Positions 46,172-52,973 of a DNA stretch of 59,671 nucleotides are shown here, one piece after another. Where the stretch lies: positions 1-59,671 of the forward strand of contig CAYUVH010000015.1 of the NCBI GenBank assembly GCA_964448135.1, given 5' to 3'. Position 1 is the first letter of the stretch, and each line of letters begins with the position of its first letter. Under the pieces are notes generated by a model. It was not told where the DNA came from. It made no database searches and saw nothing but the letters and a program-made list of their open reading frames with translations. A program made the position numbers and the translations under genes. This stretch comes from CAYUVH01 sp964448135 (GTDB lineage: Bacteria; Verrucomicrobiota; Verrucomicrobiia; Limisphaerales; UBA8199).

Positions 46172-47488
46172 TTAGACTTCGTTCAGAGGCGAGCTGGCAT
46201 CGCCGAATTTGCCGGGGCGAAGATTCGCCTTGTCCATCAGGGAAAGATACAGCCGGCACATCTGGCGATCCGGCTTGCCGGTGTAATCGAGGATGCGACC
46301 GCCCTGGATGCGTCCGCCGCCACAGCCCAGCACCACAACGGGCAACTGATCGTTGTTGTGATTGCCGGTCATCATGCTGGAGCAATAGAGCAGCATGGAA
46401 TTGTCGAGCAGCGTGCGCGGGCCTTCCTGGATCGCATCCATCTTGCGCGCAATGTAAGCCACCTGTTCGAGGAAAAACCGGTTCACCTTCAACCAATCCG
46501 GCGTATCCGAATGTGAAAGCAAATGGTGGATCATGTAATCCACGCCGAGATTCGGGAAACGCAACGACGAATGATCGTTGTTGAGCTTCAGGGTGGTGAA
46601 GCGCGTGGTGTCGGTCTGAAACCCGATCACGAAAATGTCCGCCATCAGCCGCATGTGCTCGCCGATGTCCTGCGGGACGCCGTCGGGCGGGCGCGGGATG
46701 TTCGGCTTGGTCAGCGTGGGCCGCCAGCCTTGCAACTCACCTTTCTTGCCCGCGTTTTCGATGCGTTGTTCCACGCTGCGGACGGATTCAAGATACTCGT
46801 CGAGTTTTTGCTGGTCGGAGACGCTGATGCGCCGGCGCATGTCTTTCGCGTCGCCGAGCACCGCATCGAGGACGCTCTGGTCGCCTTTGTTCACCTCGTC
46901 TTTGAAGAGGCGGTCGAAGGCGAGCGCGGGATAAATTTCGAGCGGCGTGGGCGTGGTCGGCGAGGTCCAGGAAATATGCGAGCTGTAGAGCATCGAATAA
47001 TTCTTGTGGACCGACGGATTGGATTTCTCGCAACCGAGGACGAGGCTGGGGACCTTGGTCTGGTGCCCATACTGCTGCGCGAGCAATTGATCAATGCTGG
47101 TGCCGGAGCGGATTTCGCCGCCGGAGGCCAGCGGGGCGCCGGAGAGAAGATTGCCCGTTTGGGAGCTGTGGATGTTGCCCTTGAGCGCCTCGGCATTGTA
47201 GAGCCCTTTGACGAAGAGCATCTTCCCACGGAAATCATTGAGCGGCGTGAGGACCTTGCCCAGTTCCATGCTCTTGCCCTCGCCTTTCGCCCACCATTCC
47301 TGGCTGTGAAAGCCATTGCCGGAAAAGAGCACCCCGAGCCGCACGGGCGCTTCGCTGGCAGGTGAAGCGGCGCTGACAGGCTCATCACCCCAAACATTGA
47401 ACGACTCCAGCCACGGCAACGCCATGCTGACGCCGACGCCGCGGAGGAACGTGCGGCGGGAAAGAGAATGTGTATTCTTCTTTACCAT
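46172..47488 (-). CDS. Tat-exported DUF1552 protein
   Basis: The protein has 438 residues. The signal SRRTFLRGVGVSMALPWLESF is typical of DUF1552 proteins, with the family hallmark LPWLES. Other family features are RLGVLFSGNGFHSQEWW, LSGAPLASGGEIRSGTSIDQLLA, KVPSLVLGCE and SSLRFPNLGVDYMIHHLLSHS. DUF1552 proteins are almost always encoded next to a DUF1587/1592/1588/1585 cytochrome and are thought to form a functional pair at the periplasm. That partner is here at 52974-57191 on the same strand but separated by about 5.5 kb of other genes. The biochemical role of the family is not established. Confidence 0.9.
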   Translation of the reverse strand: MVKKNTHSLSRRTFLRGVGVSMALPWLESFNVWGDEPVSAASPASEAPVRLGVLFSGNGFHSQEWWAKGEGKSMELGKVLTPLNDFRGKMLFVKGLYNAEALKGNIHSSQTGNLLSGAPLASGGEIRSGTSIDQLLAQQYGHQTKVPSLVLGCEKSNPSVHKNYSMLYSSHISWTSPTTPTPLEIYPALAFDRLFKDEVNKGDQSVLDAVLGDAKDMRRRISVSDQQKLDEYLESVRSVEQRIENAGKKGELQGWRPTLTKPNIPRPPDGVPQDIGEHMRLMADIFVIGFQTDTTRFTTLKLNNDHSSLRFPNLGVDYMIHHLLSHSDTPDWLKVNRFFLEQVAYIARKMDAIQEGPRTLLDNSMLLYCSSMMTGNHNNDQLPVVVLGCGGGRIQGGRILDYTGKPDRQMCRLYLSLMDKANLRPGKFGDASSPLNEV

Positions 47489-47671
47489 GTCTGGGGACTA
47501 TACGCCCACCCCCGCGACAAAGTCCAGCGGGACTCGGGCCGGAAACAGGGCAAACGCAGCTAAATCCGAGGACAAAGGCCAGTTTCGACTGATTTGGGTT
47601 CCCGTCCATCGGCTGGAAGTCGGCGCCACGAGTTCAGACACGTTTGCCCCCCGGGGGGGTATATGCGAAAT

Positions 47672-47773
47672 CCGTGTTACACTGTATACACTGTATACAA
47701 GGCGCATAAACATTGGGTGGAATAAGGGTCATTCCGTGTTACGTCCGGTGTTACACTGTTTACACCATTACAA
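47672..47773. repeat. 9-bp-period TGTATACA-type repeats
   Basis: On the minus strand, GTGTATACA occurs twice in tandem followed by GTGTAACAC (47672-47700). A second cluster, GTGTAAACA-GTGTAACAC, lies at 47734-47773. The palindromic TGTATACA core could be an operator, but the 9-bp period also fits the other short-period intergenic repeats of this genome. Confidence 0.6.
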
Positions 47774-47930
47774 AATCAGGGCTTGACCCTCCGAAAGCAG
47801 TCGGGATCCGGGCGGCTGAACGCTGATCACCACCTGCATGACCGGGCCACTGCTGACCATCGCAGATTACCTGCGCGCGCGCCGTGTGGTTCCGGCGCCG
47901 GCGGCGTAGCGAGCGCACGTCCCCGGAAAT

Positions 47931-48042
47931 GTAGCGCAGACTTCCAGTCCGCTGTATCGCGGATTTCCAATCCGCAAGGCTTACAACGGCCTTTAGCGAC
48001 AGAGCCATTGCGAGGCCTGCCGACTGGAAGTCTGCGCTACGA
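47931..48042. repeat. palindromic element, copy A (112 bp, internally deleted)
   Basis: It begins GTAGCGCAGACTTCCAG and ends CTGCGCTACGAG like copies B and C. The middle is diverged, and one hairpin block next to the right end is missing, as if recombination occurred between the two TGGAA-containing hairpins. Confidence 0.8.
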
Positions 48043-48090
48043 GCAACGGCCGAGACTTGTATTCCAAACCGCCCGCTCTAATGTTGCCGC

Positions 48091-48864
48091 GTGAGCAGCA
48101 GTCATGCGACCGCAGGACCTTCGGAGGCGCCACCCAGTGAAGCCGCTCGCCCGGCGGCGTTCGTCACCACGCATTGGTCGGTCGTGCGGCGGGCAAACGA
48201 CAGCGACACCACCCGCGCCCGCGCCGCGCTGGAGGAACTTTGTCAGACCTACTGGTATCCAATCTATGCGCACGTCCGCCGGCGCGGGCATTCGCTGGCG
48301 GATGCGAAGGACCTGACCCAGGCCTTTTTTCTAAGGCTGCTGGAACAGGAATCGTTTGGCCACGCCGACCCGGAGTTGGGCAGGTTCCGTTCGTTCATCC
48401 TCGGCGCGCTCAATCATTTTCTCATCTGCGAATGGAAAAAGGCGCGGGCGGAAAAGCGTGGCGGCGGGCGCGAGTTGATTTCGCTGGATTGGGTGGCGGC
48501 GGAAAAACGCTTCGACCTGGAGCCGGCCGACACGGCCACGCCGGCAAAGGCCTTTGACCGGCAATGGGCGACCGCCTTGCTGGATCGCGTGCTGAAGGAT
48601 TTGGAGCAGGAGTATGAAACGGAAGGCAGCGGCGAATTGTTTCGCGCCTTGAAGCAGACGCTCGCGGGACGAAGCGAATCCCAGCCTTACGCGGAACTGG
48701 CCGCCACTTTGGCAATGAACGAAGGCGCGTTAAGGGTCGCGGTTCACCGGCTGCGCAAACGGTACCGGGCTTTATTGCAGGCAGAGATCGGCCGGACCGT
48801 GACTTCGCCAGCCGAGGCGAAAGAGGAAATGAATTACCTCTTCCAGGCCATGGCCGGAGATTAG
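48091..48864 (+). CDS. ECF-like RNA polymerase sigma factor linked to a Ser/Thr kinase
   Basis: The protein has 257 residues with a GTG start. Region 2-like motifs are seen in LEELCQTYWYPIYAHVRRRGHSLADAKDLTQAFFLRLLE. Region 4-like helices occur near the C-terminus (PYAELAATLAMNEGALRVAVHRLRKRYRALL). This is the large ECF-type group common in Planctomycetes and Verrucomicrobia that lies beside Ser/Thr protein kinases. The kinase gene begins 57 bp downstream and no anti-sigma gene is present. The sigma factor is therefore probably switched by phosphorylation; the target promoters are unknown. Palindromic element A lies about 50 bp upstream of its start. Confidence 0.88.
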   Translation: MSSSHATAGPSEAPPSEAARPAAFVTTHWSVVRRANDSDTTRARAALEELCQTYWYPIYAHVRRRGHSLADAKDLTQAFFLRLLEQESFGHADPELGRFRSFILGALNHFLICEWKKARAEKRGGGRELISLDWVAAEKRFDLEPADTATPAKAFDRQWATALLDRVLKDLEQEYETEGSGELFRALKQTLAGRSESQPYAELAATLAMNEGALRVAVHRLRKRYRALLQAEIGRTVTSPAEAKEEMNYLFQAMAGD

Positions 48865-48921
48865 CCAAAGATTTCCTGTAACATTCCCGGCGGTTTGCAG
48901 AATGGATAGGTGACAGGCAAT

Positions 48922-50925
48922 ATGCAAACGACGCCGACATGCCCAAGTTGCGGGCGGCCCCTCGGGCCGAACGCGCCGCAAGGGCTTTGCCAGAAGTGCC
49001 TGCTGGAGGCGGGTTTCCCCACGGGAACGGACACCGGCGGCGGGTCGCGTTTTGTGCCGCCCAAGGTGGAGGAACTCGCGCCCAAGTTTCCCCAATTGGA
49101 CATCCTGGAATTCGTCGGCCAGGGCGGGATGGGCGCGGTTTACAAGGCGCGGCAGAAGCAGCTCGACCGCATCGTGGCACTGAAAATCCTGCCGCCCAGA
49201 AAGGACGCCGGTCCGGGCTTTGCGGAGCGGTTCGCCCGCGAGGCGCGCGCGCTGGCGCAGTTGAACCATCCGCACATTGTCACGTTGTACGAATTCGGCG
49301 AGCGCGAAGGCCTTTTCTATTTTCTGATGGAGTTCGTGGACGGCCTCAACCTCCGCCAGGTCCTGAAAGCCGGGCGGCTGGCGCCGAAGGAAGCGCTGGC
49401 GATCGTGCCGCAGATTTGCGACGCGCTCGAATACGCGCACGCCCGCGGCATTGTGCACCGCGACATCAAGCCGGAGAATATTTTGTTGAGCCGGGAGGGC
49501 AGGGTGAAAATCGCCGACTTTGGGGTGGCGAAAATCGTGGGTCAGGAGCAGGACGGCGGCGCCGGCACCGGGGAAGTGCCGGTGCCGACCGCGGATTTGA
49601 CTCGCGCCGGCAGCACCGTGGGCACGCCGCAATACATGGCGCCCGAGCAACTCCGCAACTCGGCCGAAGTGGACCATCGCGCGGACATCTATTCGCTCGG
49701 CGTCGTCTTCTACCAGATGCTCACCGGCGAACTTCCCTCCGGCCGCCTTGAATCGCCCTCCCGCAAAGTGGCGATCGACGTCCGCCTCGACGAAGTCGTC
49801 CTGCGCGCCATGGAAAGGGAGCCCGCGCGCCGTTACCAGCATGTGAGCGAAGTAAAGGAACTGGTCGAAACCATTTCCCAAATCGCCGCCACCGCCGGTC
49901 GGCAGGAGTCGCGCGCCTTGCTTGACGGCAGGCTCCGCGTGGCGGTTCTGGCGTCCGCAGCTCTGCTCGTCGTGGCGGTCGCCGCCGCGTTTTTTCTCCA
50001 CGCCTATCGCTCGCGAAATTCCGCGCCACTCGTTGCCCCGGCGGTTGCGGTGGCCGTCACAAACCCTTCCCCGCCGCTCATCGAATACGCGCAACCGAAA
50101 CCCGCCCCGAAAGCGGACAATGTCTCCGCCAGCGCCATCACCGCATCCTTTGACCTCAGCTCGCTTATCCAGGGCGGCGAATACGAAAAAGCGCTCCAGC
50201 TCTGCCTGGACACATACAATGCCGGGAAAACCAATAACTCCTGGAACATGATCATTTATAACTGGGGTCAACTGGGCCGGAAGTATCCCAAGGCCCAGGA
50301 AGCCTTGCTGGCCGTGCGGGCAAGCTTGCTCCGCGATTTGTCCGAAGGCCGCGATGAGTCGCAGGCATTTTCCGATGTAAGCATGATCAACACCGCCCTC
50401 GATCAGCAGGACGACACCTACCAGCTCTACGATTCCTTCCGGAAACACAATCCGCCCCTGGCCGACAAATGTTACGGGACCGTGCAGAGCCTCCTGGTGG
50501 CCCGTGGCGAGTATCAATGGTGCTATCAACACCTGGGCGGCGCGCAGTTGAAATTCGAAAGCCTGCGCAATTTCTTCCAGATGAATCAGGAGAACTTCCG
50601 GCATAACCGCGCCATGCACGAATTGATGAAGGCAAAAATGCCGCCGCCGCCCCTGCGGGTCACACCCGTTCACGGCTCAAATGTAGTGCCGCCACCATTC
50701 AGCCTGACCTCCAGCGATGACATGATGTTAAAGCAGAACGAGGACCGCTTCACCGCCGGTGTCCGTGAGTTGATCGAAATCCTCGTTGGTTCCGGACACA
50801 AGGTGGAGGCGGAAAAGATCCGCATACGGGCCTTGGAGATTTTGGATAACGAACCATTAAGATCCGCGATAAGTGACGCGGAGGCAAAGATCAAGACGCC
50901 GCAAACCGGCGCCAAAACTCAGTGA
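48922..50925 (+). CDS. membrane Ser/Thr protein kinase with N-terminal zinc ribbon and extracytoplasmic domain
   Basis: The protein has 667 residues from the ATG at 48922 (a GTG four codons upstream is the alternative). A zinc-ribbon-like CPSCGRPL...GLCQKC covers residues 7-26. The kinase domain spans about 60-325: GQGGMGAVYKAR (P-loop), ALKIL (Lys about 88), HRDIKPENIL (about 179), DFGVAK and GTPQYMAPEQ. One transmembrane helix lies at about 340-362. The extracytoplasmic part (about 420-667) shares blocks with the next gene: GEYQWCY, LIEILV, GHK.(x)AEK. The cytoplasmic kinase probably phosphorylates the adjacent sigma factor in response to an external cue (inference). All catalytic residues appear intact. 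Confidence 0.93.
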   Translation: MQTTPTCPSCGRPLGPNAPQGLCQKCLLEAGFPTGTDTGGGSRFVPPKVEELAPKFPQLDILEFVGQGGMGAVYKARQKQLDRIVALKILPPRKDAGPGFAERFAREARALAQLNHPHIVTLYEFGEREGLFYFLMEFVDGLNLRQVLKAGRLAPKEALAIVPQICDALEYAHARGIVHRDIKPENILLSREGRVKIADFGVAKIVGQEQDGGAGTGEVPVPTADLTRAGSTVGTPQYMAPEQLRNSAEVDHRADIYSLGVVFYQMLTGELPSGRLESPSRKVAIDVRLDEVVLRAMEREPARRYQHVSEVKELVETISQIAATAGRQESRALLDGRLRVAVLASAALLVVAVAAAFFLHAYRSRNSAPLVAPAVAVAVTNPSPPLIEYAQPKPAPKADNVSASAITASFDLSSLIQGGEYEKALQLCLDTYNAGKTNNSWNMIIYNWGQLGRKYPKAQEALLAVRASLLRDLSEGRDESQAFSDVSMINTALDQQDDTYQLYDSFRKHNPPLADKCYGTVQSLLVARGEYQWCYQHLGGAQLKFESLRNFFQMNQENFRHNRAMHELMKAKMPPPPLRVTPVHGSNVVPPPFSLTSSDDMMLKQNEDRFTAGVRELIEILVGSGHKVEAEKIRIRALEILDNEPLRSAISDAEAKIKTPQTGAKTQ

Positions 50926-50938
50926 AGAAAGGGAAGGT

Positions 50939-51865
50939 ATGAAAACAAACATGCTCAGACATCAAATGGGGATGATGACGCTCTCGGCCGCGCTGCTGGC
51001 CGGACCGGCATTCGGCCAGACCGCAGGGCTGCCGCAAATCAATCCGGCCACGGGCCTGCCCGCGACCAAGCCCGGCGAATTGACGCCCGAAGGGTCGGTC
51101 AGCGCCGGATATGAAGCGGCGGCGGAGATCAAGAAACTGATTTTCAACGACAAATATGAGGAAGCCCTGGAGCGTTGCCTGGCGTTTCACAATAAATGGA
51201 AGACGAGCGCGCCGCTGATTCCGTTGCTGGGAGATTGGGTCGAGTTGGGCCGCCGCTACCCAAAAGCGAAGGCGGCGCTGCTGAAAATTCGCGATCACGA
51301 CGCGCGCGAATTTGCCGAAGGGCGGGGTTATTTTGCGCTGTTTCAGGAGGTGTGGGCCATCAACCGGTTTCTGCCGCAGGAAGAGGAGACGTACGAGTTG
51401 TTCAAGTCGTTCCGGGACAAGGATCCGGAGTTGGCGAGACAGTGCTACGGAATGGTGGAGGGCTTGCTGGTGGCCAAGGGAGAGTATCAATGGTGCTACG
51501 ATCACATGGGCGATCCGCGGATGAAATTCGATTCCATCCGCCAGCTCAGGGACATGCGCCTCCAGCAGAACGCGCGGAGCAAAGCCCTGGCCGAGGAAAG
51601 CCAGCGGCGCATGGCGGAAATGCGGCAACAGCACGGCTGGACGAATCTGCCGCCGTTTTCGCCGCCCGATCTCGCGGGCAGGGACAAACGCATGACGGAA
51701 GACCATTTTGTCAACCAGACCCGGCAGTTGATCGAGATACTCGTGGCCACCGGGCACAAGGCCGACGCGGAAAAGCTTCGCGACGAGGCGCTGGGGATCC
51801 AGGACGATCCGCGGTTGAAATCAGCGGTGGAAGACGCGGCGGGTAAAGCGCGGACGCAGGGTTGA
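50939..51865 (+). CDS. exported paralogue of the kinase's extracytoplasmic domain
   Basis: The protein has 308 residues from the ATG at 50939, which has GGGAAGG just upstream; the longer frame begins inside the kinase gene. A signal peptide (MMTLSAALLAGPAFGQ) is followed by a domain that repeats the kinase ectodomain block by block. Examples are YEEALERCLAF, ELGRRYPKAKAALLKIR, CYGMVEGLLVAKGEYQWCY, RQLIEILVATGHKADAEKL and DDPRLKSAVEDA. It starts 13 bp after the kinase stop, so co-expression is near certain. It could act as a ligand, co-receptor or decoy of the kinase. No other family is recognised. Confidence 0.85.
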   Translation: MKTNMLRHQMGMMTLSAALLAGPAFGQTAGLPQINPATGLPATKPGELTPEGSVSAGYEAAAEIKKLIFNDKYEEALERCLAFHNKWKTSAPLIPLLGDWVELGRRYPKAKAALLKIRDHDAREFAEGRGYFALFQEVWAINRFLPQEEETYELFKSFRDKDPELARQCYGMVEGLLVAKGEYQWCYDHMGDPRMKFDSIRQLRDMRLQQNARSKALAEESQRRMAEMRQQHGWTNLPPFSPPDLAGRDKRMTEDHFVNQTRQLIEILVATGHKADAEKLRDEALGIQDDPRLKSAVEDAAGKARTQG

Positions 51866-51871
51866 ACCGGC

Positions 51872-52009
51872 TCGTAGCGCAGACTTCCAGTCTGCTGTAT
51901 CGCGGATTTCCAATCCGCAAGGCTCACTAAAGCTGGTGGCGGCGGAGCAGTTGCGAGGGCTGCCGACTGGAAGTCGGCGATACGGCAGATTGGAAATCTG
52001 CGCTACGAG
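51872..52009. repeat. palindromic element, copy B (138 bp)
   Basis: Terminal inverted repeats (CTCGTAGCGCAGACTTCCAG versus TGGAAATCTGCGCTACGAG) enclose four small hairpins: GCAGAC/GTCTGC, GCGGATT/AATCCGC, CCGAC/GTCGG and GCAGATT/AATCTGC, each with a TTCCA- or TGGAA-like loop region. It differs from copy C at three positions and lies 50 bp downstream of the RAYT gene's stop. Confidence 0.9.
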
Positions 52010-52059
52010 CAGGCAGCCGACGCATTCAGGGATACCTTCCGCGCCTTTTGAATGTGGAT

Positions 52060-52803
52060 TTAACCCCGATAAGCGCTGCTCCAACGCCAATCCGCAGGGT
52101 TTCGACACAATTTTGCCGTGACCGGATTGTTTCTGATGTAGCGGGAGATACGGGCGCGTTCTTCATCGTCGCGAACCCAATGATCGTACGGCTCGGGCTG
52201 CCAAAAGCGGCCCTCTGGCAGGCCTAGCATGCGTTTCGCCCGCAGCGATGTGAACTGCTTCCAACTCTTTACAATTTCACCAACCACGTGGTCCGGCATC
52301 GGCCAAAAAAGCGCGTGCACGTGATTTGGCATCACCACCCATTCGCGCAAGATGTAACGTGCCTCATGGAAATGTTTTAGCGCTCCAACAATGAGATCGG
52401 CGATTTCGGGCCGACGCAAATGGCACGCGCCGGCGCCTTGATCAAGGTAACGTTCGACTTGCCGGCGAAAATCACGATTCAGCGACTCCTCACTGTCGGT
52501 TATTTTGCGGCTTTCCGATTTTGCCTTCAGCAGGCGGCGCATTCGTTCGCCTCGCTCCGCTTCAAAGCGCAGCAGGACTTCTTTCGGCAGTGAATCCGCC
52601 AGGCGGATAGTGACGAAGTACTCGGCGCCTTCGCGTTTTACGTGTGGAAGATAGCCGCGCGTGTGGACGCCGCTACGCTGAGGATTTACTTTCTGAAACT
52701 TCACTCCAGAAGCGCGTAATTCGTGACGAACGCGGTCCAAGCCGGGATTTTCGGCGGGATCTTCCATGCGGCACAGGCTGTGTAAACAAGGTTGCCAACG
52801 CAA
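52060..52803 (-). CDS. REP-associated tyrosine transposase (RAYT)
   Basis: The protein has 247 residues; the Met at 52767 (MEDPAENPG) is an alternative start. It belongs to the Y1/HUH transposase family. It has the family N-terminus RGYLPHVKREGAEYFVTIRLADSLP in two parts, the HUH metal motif in VVMPNHVHALF and the catalytic Tyr in RFWQPEPYDHWVRD. The C-terminal end is ISRYIRNNPVTAKLC...WRWSSAY. RAYTs move or maintain palindromic REP-type sequences. Copies B and C of a palindromic element flank the gene in direct orientation, as expected for a RAYT locus. The gene appears intact. Confidence 0.92.
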   Translation of the reverse strand: MRWQPCLHSLCRMEDPAENPGLDRVRHELRASGVKFQKVNPQRSGVHTRGYLPHVKREGAEYFVTIRLADSLPKEVLLRFEAERGERMRRLLKAKSESRKITDSEESLNRDFRRQVERYLDQGAGACHLRRPEIADLIVGALKHFHEARYILREWVVMPNHVHALFWPMPDHVVGEIVKSWKQFTSLRAKRMLGLPEGRFWQPEPYDHWVRDDEERARISRYIRNNPVTAKLCRNPADWRWSSAYRG

Positions 52804-52834
52804 GCTTGCTTCGCGGCGAGGCAGGCGCTCTACC

Positions 52835-52970
52835 GTAGCGCAGACTTCCAGTCTGCTGTATCGCGGATTTCCAATCCGCGAGGCTCACTAAAGCTGATGG
52901 CGGCGGAGCAGTTGCGAGGGTTGCCGACTGGAAGTCGGCGATACGGCAGATTGGAAATCTGCGCTACGAG
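52835..52970. repeat. palindromic element, copy C (136 bp)
   Basis: It is the same element in the same orientation as copy B, with three differences by eye. It starts 32 bp upstream of the RAYT open frame and ends 3 bp before the stop codon of the DUF1592-type gene. It contains the four hairpins described for copy B. Confidence 0.9.
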
Positions 52971-52973
52971 CAC

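Larger units (their letters stand above)
47489..48090. other. 602-bp intergenic region with 9-bp repeats and REP-like element A
   Basis: No gene is seen. It holds CCCCCCGGGGGGG (about 47648), 9-bp-period repeats GTGTATACA/GTGTAACAC read on the minus strand (47672-47700) with a second copy at 47734-47773, and palindromic element A (47931-48042). It serves as divergent promoter space for DUF1552 and the sigma-factor gene. Confidence 0.6.

Noticed and set aside
48772..50673. 633-codon minus-strand frame opposite the kinase
   Set aside because: It is antisense to unmistakable kinase motifs and lacks any recognisable domain; a shadow frame.
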